Of a stretch of DNA of 64,000 nt, positions 15,886 to 26,040 are shown one piece after another (position 1 is the stretch's first letter; every line of letters starts with the position of its first letter). The notes beneath the pieces were generated by a model. That model was given only the letters and a program-made list of their open reading frames with translations, made no database searches and was not told where the DNA came from. Source of the DNA: Paulinella micropora (Eukaryota > Cercozoa > Imbricatea > Euglyphida); the NCBI GenBank assembly GCA_009731375.1, contig BJOX01000115.1:882206-946205 (forward strand), read 5' to 3'. A program made the position numbers and the translations under genes.

Positions 15886-16421
15886 TAGTATTGATCTGTC
15901 ATGGCTGAGCCCGAGGGCCATGCGCCTCCATCCCTCGACCCAACAATCACACAGTGAATGTTGGAGAGGGAAGAGTGACTCTAACCATCCCTGAATAGCT
16001 ACCCGCCTGGCGTGTCGGATACCTTGCAAGGAATCAACTGCAAATGATTGATGTTCCCTATGAGAGTTCCACAAGACTGGGAATAAGTCGAATGGAGGTA
16101 CTCAAGAGGGGTAGCAGACATTTCATGCGGTCTGCCAGCGCATGAGGACGTTTGGCGGTAAGTGTCTGGGACGCCTCGAAACCCGTCACCACCCCTAGAT
16201 CTCGGAATGTATACACCCCTTTGACCCCACGTGGTGTATGTCTTATAAAAACAACACAACAACATAGCCTCGGAACCATTGTAGGAGGTTTGGTTTTAGG
16301 CCGGAGCACTGAGCAGCTGGCCCTCTGCATTCCCCCCATTTGTTTATCACAAATGATTGATCTTCCCCGCGTGAGAGCTCCTTGAGACTGGGTAGGTCCC
16401 ACATGGAGGTACTCACAGGGG

Positions 16422-16484
<63 letters not shown>

Positions 16485-16814
16485 GTAATAATAATAGTAA
16501 TAATAGTGCTTCTCTGTCAATGGCTGATGCATTTCTGCACATGCGCCTCCATCGTCTCACCCGTGAGGGGAGTACGAAGAATTGACGATAAGCTCTAATG
16601 ACACCCCCGCAAGGGCAGTTCCAACACTTCCAGACGGACCGGTATGTTCAATGAAAATACTGGTCCAGANNNNNNNNNNNNNNNNNNNNNNNNNNNNNNN
16701 NNNNNNNNNNNNNNNNNNNNNNNNNNNNNNNNNNNNNNNNNNNNNNNNNNNNNNNNNNNNNNNNNNNNNNNNNNNNNNNNNNNNNNNNNNNNNNNAATAA
16801 TAATAATTATAATG

Positions 16815-16871
<57 letters not shown>

Positions 16872-17065
16872 GTAATAGTGCTTCTCTGTCAATGGCTGAT
16901 GCATTTCTGCACATGCGCCTCCATCGTCTCACCCGTGAGGGGAGTACGAAGAATTGACGATAAGCTCTAATGACACCCCCGCAAGGGCAGTTCCAACACT
17001 TCCAGACGGGCCGGTATGTTCAATGAAAATACTGGTCCAGACGGATCGGTATGTTCAATGAAAAT
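15886..17065. repeat. Dispersed element copies with ATA arrays
   Basis: A unit of about 165 bp beginning CTTCTCTGTCAATGGCTGAT occurs at about 16,507-16,670 and again at 16,879-17,042, each flanked by (ATA)n. A related degraded copy with GAGCCCGAGGGCCATGCGCC lies near 15,900. There is an assembly gap at about 16,672-16,795. No coding potential is seen. Confidence 0.75.
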
Positions 17066-17075
17066 ACTGGTGGCA

Positions 17076-17119
<44 letters not shown>

Positions 17120-17142
17120 ATGATATGAGATGACATAACAAT

Positions 17143-17223
17143 GTATTAAATTACCTGGGGGGATGATGGGACAGCTGGGGCTAACAGTAAGTGCCCCTAT
17201 TATATAGGTAGATGGATGGATAA

Positions 17224-17310
<87 letters not shown>

Positions 17311-17386
17311 GCATTAAATTACCTGGGGGGATGATAGGACAGCTGGGGCTAACAGTAAGTGCCCCTATTATATAGGTAGATGGATG

Positions 17387-17438
<52 letters not shown>

Positions 17439-17584
17439 TGTACGTAGGTATATATGCATGCATGTATGTATGTATGTATGTATGTATGTATGTATGTATG
17501 CACGTATGTATGTATGTTTGTATACATAATATGCAGATAGACATGGTTCAAAGCTGTGTGGGAGATAGATAGATAGATAGATGA
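17143..17584. repeat. GGGGCAC-tag copies with TATC/GATA arrays
   Basis: Two copies of the CAGCTGGGGCTAACAGTAAG tag, separated and followed by TATC/GATA and TATG arrays. Confidence 0.85.
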
Positions 17585-17923
17585 GATATCGACTAATGTC
17601 AGAAAAAAGGAGCTTCTGATTTCGTCAACCAAGGAAGTCTGTGGGTAAAGTATTAACCCGATGCCCAGCTAAGCCGTGATGTTTGCACGGAAGGGACTGA
17701 TACAGGCGATACCAAAACCTCCCTAGTACCAGGCGGGGCCAGGGCTCGTTCCATAAGCGCCCCTTGCAGAACGAGCTCCCACCTCCATTACAGAGGGCCC
17801 AGTAAGCAGATGGAGTTTCGAGACTGTCGACAGTCTAGTATACACCGACAGAGCACTGTGGGTTTTATTCCGGGCTCAACAAGCGAGAAAGGGCACCCTG
17901 AGGGAACAGGATTGTGCTTCCCG
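17585..17923 (+). mobile_element. Dispersed repeat element, copy A (partial)
   Basis: Non-microsatellite sequence from GATATCGACTAATGTC to TTGTGCTTCCCG. It recurs as copy B (18,496-18,890) and, reversed, as copy C (21,328-21,872). All copies abut GATA/TATC microsatellites. There is no open frame of note. A non-autonomous retroelement such as a SINE or a LINE 3' end is a reasonable guess, not shown. Confidence 0.55.
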
Positions 17924-17970
<47 letters not shown>

Positions 17971-18011
17971 CCTGGTTCGATGTGTGGGAGATGATATTGG
18001 GTAACAAATAA

Positions 18012-18064
<53 letters not shown>

Positions 18065-18099
18065 CCTAGTTCGATGTGTGGGAGATGGTATTGGGTAAC

Positions 18100-18150
<51 letters not shown>

Positions 18151-18199
18151 CCTGGTTCGATGTGTGGGAGATGATAGTGGGTAATAGATAGATAGATAG

Positions 18200-18234
<35 letters not shown>

Positions 18235-18283
18235 CCTGGTTCGATGTGTGGGAGATGATATTGGGTAACAGATAGATAGATAG

Positions 18284-18334
<51 letters not shown>

Positions 18335-18369
18335 CCTGGTTCGATGTGTGGGAGATGATATTGGGTAAC

Positions 18370-18404
<35 letters not shown>

Positions 18405-18437
18405 CCTGGTTCGTTGTGTGGGAGGTGATATTGGGTA

Positions 18438-18495
<58 letters not shown>
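17924..18495 (+). repeat. GATA minisatellite with CTGGTTCGATGTGTGGGAG tag
   Basis: Six tags containing GGTTCGATGTGTGGGAG alternate with (GATA)n blocks. Further copies occur at about 18,960 and 19,040. Confidence 0.92.
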
Positions 18496-18496
<1 letters not shown>

Positions 18497-18890
18497 CTGA
18501 TACAGGCGATACCAAAACCTCCCTAGTACCAGGCGGGGCCAGGGCTCGTTCCATAAGCGCCCCTTGCAGAACGAGCTCCCACCTCCATTACAGAGGGCCC
18601 AGTAAGCAGATGGAGTTTCGAGACTGTCGACAGTCTAGTATAAACCGACAGAGCACTGTGGGTTTTATTCCGGGCTCAACAAGCGAGAAAGGGCACCCTG
18701 AGGGAACAGGATTGTGCTTCCCGTCGCTATTTCGGCATGTGACTTATAGGCGTATGGCTAGGCACACATAAGGCACCCCACCACGGGCCCAGCACACCCA
18801 CACCATCCCCTAATTCTCTGTCTGTCGACAGATGGCACCCATTTCAAAAAACCAAGCCCAAGGGAGGGACAGTGACACCTCAAGTGGCCT
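18496..18890 (+). mobile_element. Dispersed repeat element, copy B (partial)
   Basis: Shares its first 230 bp with copy A, then continues through GTCTGTCGACAGATGGCACC to CAAGTGGCCTTGG. That second part matches copy C. It starts inside a GATA array and ends in another. Confidence 0.55.
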
Positions 18891-18893
18891 TGG

Positions 18894-18961
<68 letters not shown>

Positions 18962-18996
18962 CCTGGTTCGATGTGTGGGAGATGATATTGGGTAAC

Positions 18997-19039
<43 letters not shown>

Positions 19040-19528
19040 CCTAGTTCGATGTGTGGGAGATGGTATTGGGTTACGCTACGCGTCGGAATCGCATGCTTAC
19101 TATGAAAACCATAGATACATAGAAACATAGATACATAGACACATAGATACATAGATACATAGATACATAGATACATAGATACATACACATGTGTACATAG
19201 ATGCATAGATACATACATACATACATACATACGTACATACATACATACATACATACATAGATACATACATACATAACATACATAACATACATACATAACA
19301 TACATACATACATACATACATACATACATACATACATACATAGCTGACCTGGCGTAGCATACATACATACATGCATACGTACATACATACACACATACAT
19401 ACATAAGCATTCATGCATACATACATACATACATACATACATACATACATACATACATACACACACATACATACACATCATACATACACATCATACATAC
19501 ATACATACATACATACATACTTACATAC

Positions 19529-19559
<31 letters not shown>

Positions 19560-19845
19560 CATACATACATACAGATGAGCAGTTGTGCTTTGCTGTGGAA
19601 GCGGTAGATGTTTGCAACATACATACATACATACATACATAATACATAATACATAATACATACATACATACATACATACATACATACATACATACATACA
19701 GATGAGCAGTTGTGCTTGGCTGCGGGAGCGATAGATGTTTACATACATACATACATACATACAAAATTCATACATAATACATAATACATACATACATACA
19801 TACATACAGATGAGCAGTTGTGCTTGGCTGCGGGAGCGATAGATG

Positions 19846-19877
<32 letters not shown>

Positions 19878-20176
19878 CATACATAATTCATACATAATAC
19901 ATAATACATACATACATACATACATACATACATACATACATACATACATGCATACATGCATACATGCATACATGCATACATACATACATACATACATACA
20001 TACATACAGATGAGCAGCTGTGCTTGGCTGCGGGAGCGATAGATGTTTACATACATACATACATACATACATAATTCATACATAATACATAATACATAAT
20101 ACATACATACATACATACATACATACATACATACATACAGATGAGCAGTTGTGATTGGCTGCGGGAGCGATAGATG

Positions 20177-20208
<32 letters not shown>

Positions 20209-20284
20209 CATACACATACATACATACATACATACATACATACATACATACGTACATACATACATACATACGTACATACATACA

Positions 20285-20315
<31 letters not shown>

Positions 20316-20505
20316 CATAACATACATACATACATACATACATGAATACATGAATACATACATGCATACATACATGCATACATACATGCATACATACATA
20401 CATACATACATACACATACACACATACATACATACATACATACATACATACTTGCTTGCTTGCTTGCTTGCATGCATGCATGCATGCATGCATACATGCA
20501 TACAT

Positions 20506-20536
<31 letters not shown>

Positions 20537-20862
20537 TACATACATACATACATACATACAATGTTACATACATACATACATACATACACACATACACACA
20601 CACACACATACACACATACACACATACATACATACATACATACATACATACATACATAAATACATACATAAATGCATACATACATACATACATACATACA
20701 TACATACACACACACACATACATACATACATACATACATACATACATACATACATACATACATACATACATAACATACATAACATACATAACATACATAT
20801 CATACATATCATACATACATACATACATACATACATACATACATACATACGTACGTACGTAC

Positions 20863-20893
<31 letters not shown>

Positions 20894-20969
20894 CATACAT
20901 ACATGCATACATACATACATACATACATACATACATACATACATAACATACATACATACATACATACAT

Positions 20970-21000
<31 letters not shown>

Positions 21001-21251
21001 TACATACATAGATACATACATAGATACATACATACATACATACGGATTAGCAGTTGTGCTTTGGTGCTGTAGCGGTAGGTGTTTGCGAAAGTGGCCAGAC
21101 AGGAACATATCAACATTGATCGCCTGTATGTATGTATGTATGTATGTATGTATGTATGCATGCATGCATGCATGTATGTATGTATGTGTGTATGTTTGTA
21201 TGTATGTATTGTGTATGTGTGTATGTATGTATGTATGTATGTATGTATCTT

Positions 21252-21314
<63 letters not shown>

Positions 21315-21327
21315 CTCCTTTTTCTGA
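18891..21327. repeat. GATA and ATAC/CATA microsatellite field
   Basis: About 2.4 kb of GATA then CATA arrays. Five copies of a tag containing GATGAGCAGTTGTG and GCGGTAGATGTTT-like sequence (about 19,573, 19,700, 19,807, 20,008 and 20,138) are present, with a diverged one near 21,040. Reading frames here are low-complexity only. Confidence 0.93.
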
Positions 21328-21872
21328 CATTAGTCGATATCTCATCAGTTGATCTCATCACTTACTCCACGGAGTTGAACCAAGGCCACTTGAGGTGTCA
21401 CTGTCCCTCCCTTGGGCTTGGTTTTTTGAAATGGGTGCCATCTGTCGACAGACAGAGAATTAGGGGATGATGGGTGTGCTGGGCCCGTGGTGGGGTGCCT
21501 TATGTGTGCCTAGCCATACGCCTATAAGTCACATGCCGAAATAGCGACGGGAAGCACAATCCTGTTCCCTCAGGGTGCCCTTTCTCGCTTGTTGAGCCCG
21601 GAATAAAACCCACAGTGCTCTGTCGGTTTATACTAGACTGTCGAACAGTCTCGAAACTCCATCTGCTTACTGGGCCCTCTGTAATGGAGGTGGGAGCTCG
21701 TTCTGCAAGGGGCGCTTATGGAACGAGCCCTGGCCCCGCCTGGTACTAGGGAGCTTTGGTATCGCCTGTATCAGTCCCTTCCGTGCAAACATCACGGCTT
21801 AGCTGGGCATCGGGTTAATACTTTACCCACAGACTTCCTTGGTTGACGAAATCAGAAGCTCCTTTTTACATT
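21328..21872 (-). mobile_element. Dispersed repeat element, copy C (most complete)
   Basis: Reverse-orientation copy containing both the part shared with copy A and the part specific to copy B, so the full element is about 540 bp. It is flanked by TATC arrays on both sides. It ends 23 bp before a 10-N gap at 21,895-21,904. Confidence 0.55.
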
Positions 21873-21904
21873 AGTCGATATCTCATCTATCTATNNNNNN
21901 NNNN

Positions 21905-21918
21905 TATCTATATATCTA

Positions 21919-22009
<91 letters not shown>

Positions 22010-22138
22010 GTGTATGTATGTGAGTATGTATCTTTGTATGTGCATGTATGCCTGTCTGTTTGTGAGGTGTTTGCGAAAGTGGCCAGACAGGAACATATCT
22101 ACATATATATATATATATAATATATATATATATATTAA
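21905..22138 (+). repeat. TATC array and AT-rich junction before the virus
   Basis: (TATC)n, then TATG variants. A short segment, GTTTGCGAAAGTGGCCAGAC, also occurs at about 21,083. A (TA)n tract then runs into the left terminal repeat. Confidence 0.85.
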
Positions 22139-23325
22139 TGTATATAATTGTTAAAATCTACGTTAGTCCTGAACGAACTATTGCCTTTTTGTCATTGACG
22201 TCCCGGCCGGGTAAGAATTGCCTTTTTGTACCTGTGGACCGGCCGGATAACCATTGTCTTTTTGTGCCTGTAAAGTGGCACTTGTTGCACGGCCGGCACG
22301 GAAGGAGAAAAATTGCATTTCCGCGCGAAATTGGCATTTGTTACATGGCCGGCCCGAAGCAAGAAAAGTGACATTTACTCTGTGAATTTCGGCATTCGCG
22401 TATCGCTGCATATTTCGGCCATATCACATGGAAATTTCTGCATTTCAGGGGAATTTCTGCATTTCGCGTATCGCTGCATATTTCAGCCATATCACCTGGA
22501 AATTTCGGCGGGTGGCACCTGCCAGAACCCTGCCAGGTGAGAGTATTAACGGAGAGTAACGGACAAGGTGTGGGTTCTGACAAAGCGGGCTCCGGTGCCA
22601 CCTGCCAGAACAGTGTGACCCCGCCAGGTATGAGTATAGCGGAGCGTAACGGACAAAATCTGGGGTTCTGACAGGGTGGCACCACCACGGAGAAAAAAAG
22701 AGTGAGGAGGAGGGGGCCCCCCTGTGCCCTTGCATCAGGTGGCACCCAACCAGAACCCTGCCACGTAAGAGTATAGCGGAGAGTAACGGATAATGTGTGG
22801 GGTTCTGACACAGTGGCACCCGCACTCGATGCCACTGCCTGGGTGGCACCACCCCTCCACTCTTTTTCCCCCGCGGTGGTGCCGCCTGTCAGAACCCCGA
22901 CACGTATTCTTATAGCGAAGCGTAACTGCCAAGGTGTGGGTTCTGACACAGTGTGCTCCGGTGCCACCTGCCAGAACCCTGCCACGTAAGAGTATGGCGG
23001 AGAGTAACGGACAAAGTCTGGGTTCTGACACAGTGTGCTCCGGTGCCACCTGCCAGAACCCTGCCACGTAAGAGTATAGCGGATCGTAACAGACAAAGTC
23101 TGGTGTTCTGACAAGGTGGCACCACCAGAAGGAAAAAGAGAGGGGGGAGGGGGCCCCCCTGTGCCTTGGCATCAGGTGGCACCCAACCAGAACCCTGCCA
23201 GGTAAGAGTATAGCGGAAAGTAACGGCTCAGGTGTGTGGTTCTGACAGAGTGGGCTGTGGTGGCCCCTGCCAGAACCCCGCCAGCTAGGTTTATTTATAT
23301 GGTAAATAAAAGTGACTCAGGTGTA
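22139..23325 (+). repeat. Left inverted terminal repeat of the viral element
   Basis: About 1.19 kb that reappears in reverse complement at about 61,492-62,678 with only scattered differences. The outer third carries TGCCTTTTTGT motifs, CCGGCCGG palindromes and paired GCATATTTCGGCCATATCAC-like boxes. The inner two thirds hold eight iterons. Reading frames inside mirror each other in the two ITRs and track the iteron period, so I do not call genes. The outer edge grades into (TA)n host DNA, so a target-site duplication cannot be read. Confidence 0.93.
22515..23290 (+). repeat. Iteron array in the left ITR
   Basis: Eight units with CAGAACC arms at about 22523, 22605 (diverged), 22751, 22890, 22972, 23054, 23188 and 23271. 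Most are paired with a downstream GGTTCTGAC, so each unit is an interrupted inverted repeat around a core like GTAAGAGTATAGCGGAGAGT. GGTGCCACC palindromes join many units. Such arrays in linear viral genomes often serve replication initiation, end processing or packaging. The role here is inferred. Confidence 0.85.
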
Positions 23326-23555
23326 ACGTACGAACGTACGTACGTACGTAAGTACGTAAGTATGTATGTATGCATGTATGTATGCATGCATGTATGTACG
23401 TATGTATGTATGTATGTATGCCTGCCTGCCTGTCTGTCTGTCTGCCTGTCTGATTTTTGGGTGTCTCTCTCACTGTCTGTCTGTCTGTCTATTGGTAGGT
23501 AGGTAGGTAGGTAGGAAGGTAGGTAGGTAGGTAGTTAGGTAGGTAGGTAGGAGCA
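23326..23555 (+). repeat. Microsatellite just inside the left ITR
   Basis: ACGT, TATG, CTGC, CTGT and GTAG tetranucleotide runs of host type. They abut the point where the two ITR sequences diverge and lie immediately before the first viral gene. The right end has no counterpart, so this is either a later expansion or a rearrangement that removed left-end viral DNA. Confidence 0.9.
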
Positions 23556-23588
23556 GACGACAGTCTCGACGACGCGGCCCGCCTTCCT

Positions 23589-24475
23589 TTGCCAACGGAG
23601 CAGGAAGAGGAGCTGGAGGAAGTGGACAACAGCGACGACGAGGAGGAGGAGAAGCCTGCGCCCCCCGCGCCAGCAGCTCCGCAGCCGCCGCCCGCTCCCG
23701 CCGCAGAGAGGAGAAGGAGGAGAGACCCGCCAAGCGACGCTGCCTGTTCCTCCCGACCGGCAAGAGCTACAAATACTGCAAGTTCCAGCGGGCTACCGAG
23801 CAGGAGAAGAAGCGCTGTGGCTGGGCGGACGGCGACGGGCCCGCGATCAAGGTGAGCTGGCGGGACCTTCGAACCAAGCGCTGCCACTGGAACCTGGAGC
23901 CGCTGTGCTACGTGCTGACGCTCAAGCAAGAGGATGGCCCCCACGCAGACGAGCACTGGCAACGTACGATCATGGAGGAGGTCATGGGCAAGGACACGCC
24001 GTACAGGCCTATCGGGGACTCAAGCACAGTGCCACGTGCTGTAGCCGGCTCAGCAGGCACGGCCGTGGCACAACGCTTCCGCCACGACAAGTCGTACGCG
24101 TGCCTGGCCTTTGCCTTGTTCAACCTGTGCAACGCCCCCAAGCGCTACAAGGAGAAACTCAAGTCGGGCTTCAAGAAGTCCGTCGACTGCTTCCCTGTCT
24201 TCTACGAGTATCTCGACTGGCTGAAGAAGCAAGGGCATTCCTTGGCTGCAGTCTCCAGCGAGCCCGTGACTAGGCGCGGCACCGGCTGGCTACGCGACAG
24301 GACCGCATCGCCTGGCATCCTCGTCTTCGGCGGTCACGCCTACGGCATCGACCCCGCGCGACAACTGGTATTCGACGGCAAGTCCGAAGTGGCCCGGCCC
24401 CTGTCCGACCTCGCCTCCCTGGGCGTCCACGCCTCCAACACCTACTACGAGTGGCTGACTGTGACGCCACTCTAA
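23589..24475 (+). CDS. Unknown viral protein, N-terminus disrupted
   Basis: The C-terminal 207 codons (23,852-24,475) are a clear non-repetitive frame. Upstream the same frame continues with a Cys-rich segment (RCLFLPTGKSYKYC, then KKRCGWADG and KRCHWNLEPLC) that could bind a metal, but it has no ATG. A second frame from 23,589 (TTG) encodes a typical acidic leader, EEELEEVDNSDDEEEE, then becomes unlikely. The simplest reading is one gene with a frame change near 23.70-23.72 kb, or a 5' end lost to the adjoining microsatellite. I do not recognise the family. It ends at TAA 24,473-24,475 and is tail-to-tail with the next gene. Confidence 0.5.
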
Positions 24476-24574
24476 GAATGAAATTGACTGCCTGGCTTTT
24501 ATTAATGAGTTAGGATTTGACAAATTAAATCAGTAGATTGGACAATTATAATTGTTTTAATTAAATGTACAATT

Positions 24575-25548
24575 TTAGTTCCTGACAAAGGATGGCATGC
24601 GAACCAAGAATGGCCACTCGTTGGAGGGCGGGGGTCCTTGGGGAATCGAGTGAAATGAGTTCAGGCGGTATGCCACGTGTTCGAACACCGCTTTGAGCCC
24701 CGCGTTCAGGCGAAGTTCGACAAATCTCCAGTACATGCGCAAGTACCGGGGGAGGAGTTCCCGCTGTGCTTGGGTGTAATATGGAAATACCATGTTTAAC
24801 AGCACAGCCGTGTTTGCGGTGTCGTCCCAGGAAGAACAAACCCTCAACCAGTCAGCCGCTGCTGCCGCTTCCTTGAAGACTGGGTCGCCGTACAGCGCCC
24901 GTGCCTCTTCTGACTGCACCATCGTCCAGTACGCATGCTCGTGCAGCGGGAAATACGTTGGCGGCAGCTCCCTGAGCATGTGAAGCTGTTCAGTGGACCT
25001 GTTAGCCAACGCGAGGGCGGGCACAGGATCATAACAAACAGCTGGTTCGAGGTAAGAGCAAACTATCTTGGCCAGCTCGGGGACTAAGTAAGGCGCCAGC
25101 GAGATCGGGGCCGCGTGCGGAAGAAGCAAGAGCTCCGCGACCTCGCCTGGAGAATTCCGATACCCACCCAGAATGTTAATGTCTAGTATGGATAGCGTCC
25201 TCTCGCCGGGCAGGCTGTGGGGTAGTGCATTGTCCCGTCGTCGCTAGATCGAAATTCCATGTCCCGTTTGCTAGGGTATTGGCCCGTTTCACTTGACGTT
25301 GGCAGTGCTGCTTGGACGGGAAACCCGCTCGTCTGCCAGCTGATCCCGTCCGCAAGTGCGTCCAGTTCCGCCTGGTCGGACGGTGGTGCCGCCGACCGTC
25401 GCGCCAGCGTCGCCAAGGTGAACGGTGCTCGGACGCTGGGCACGGTGGACGGGCTGGTCGTGCGTACAAACGTAGTGATGAGTGGCTGGCCGGTCAGTCG
25501 TCGGCGCTTGGTGGTACCGTCGTGTCGGTCGTCTCCTTGTCTGCGCAT
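24575..25548 (-). CDS. Viral paralogous-family protein (F-box-like), frameshifted
   Basis: ATG at 25,548 starts a frame with a basic TKRRRL motif that stays plausible to about 25,220. The continuation (SLPGERTLSILDINILGGY, then LAPYLVPELAKIVCSYLEP) lies in another frame down to 24,575, so a single-base indel near 25,215-25,235 probably splits one gene. The second part holds an F-box-like helical segment, then YDPVPALA, and near the end YWRFVELRLNAGL. The same signature order occurs in the products at 47,125-47,964 and 59,996-60,711, so I regard the three as paralogues. Function is unknown. An F-box-like helix could hint at recruitment of a host ubiquitin ligase. Confidence 0.55.
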
Positions 25549-25639
25549 CTGGGTGGTACTTGAGTCCTTGGATTATGAGGGTGGACTGGCAGTCAGTCAC
25601 GTGTCCTCGCCCGGGGCACGCGCCCGCTGCCGTGATGTG

Positions 25640-25735
25640 GCCGAAATATTCGTGATACGGCGAAAAAGGCAATGATATGGTACAAAAAGGCAGTAGTGTG
25701 GGACAAAAATGCAGTGATATGGCCGTAGGTGTATG
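25640..25735 (-). promoter_or_regulatory. Left subterminal TGCCTTTTTGT repeat cluster
   Basis: On the minus strand, three or four copies of TGCMTTTTTGT or a close variant lie here beside CATATCA boxes. The same motif occurs in the ITR outer third and on the plus strand at 60,998-61,185. Confidence 0.7.
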
Positions 25736-26040
25736 GCCTGTATCTGGGTCCGGCGCACCAGTGAATTTCTAGAAGACCGTTACTGTCAGGCGGACGGCAC
25801 CCTTGTCACCCGCAGAACAATCGAGTTTTCCTCAAGCGAAAGTGGTCACAGCCGGAACGAGCTCGTTGCCATTTTGTCCTTGCCGCATATCGAGGCTGAA
25901 TTTCCGGAAACTTACCGCGCCACAAAACCAGTCAAAACTTCTTGCATTGCCAAAAAAAATCTATCGCAAACCCCGTGGAAATCTTGCTGTCTCGCCTGCG
26001 TGCGCGGCCGACCACGACATCTTTTTTTGTAGGTGCCTAC
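25736..26040 (+). promoter_or_regulatory. Upstream region of the polymerase-helicase gene
   Basis: About 300 bp with no supported gene. It holds TTTCTAGAAGACCGTTAC at 25,766-25,783, one of three near-identical copies of this motif in the element (others 38,014 and, reversed, 60,934). Confidence 0.55.

Noticed and set aside
22100-22150. Target-site duplication at the virus ends
   Set aside because: Both ends sit in (TA)n tracts, so any short duplication cannot be distinguished from the repeat.
22341-23114. A 257-codon frame in each ITR (the other at 61,702-62,475)
   Set aside because: The peptide repeats with the iteron period and is conserved only because the two ITRs are near-identical. 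There is no start context and competing frames are equally open.
25942-26040. A 33-residue N-terminal extension of the polymerase-helicase
   Set aside because: It begins at TTG and has no viral-like composition; ATG 26,041 is the natural start.
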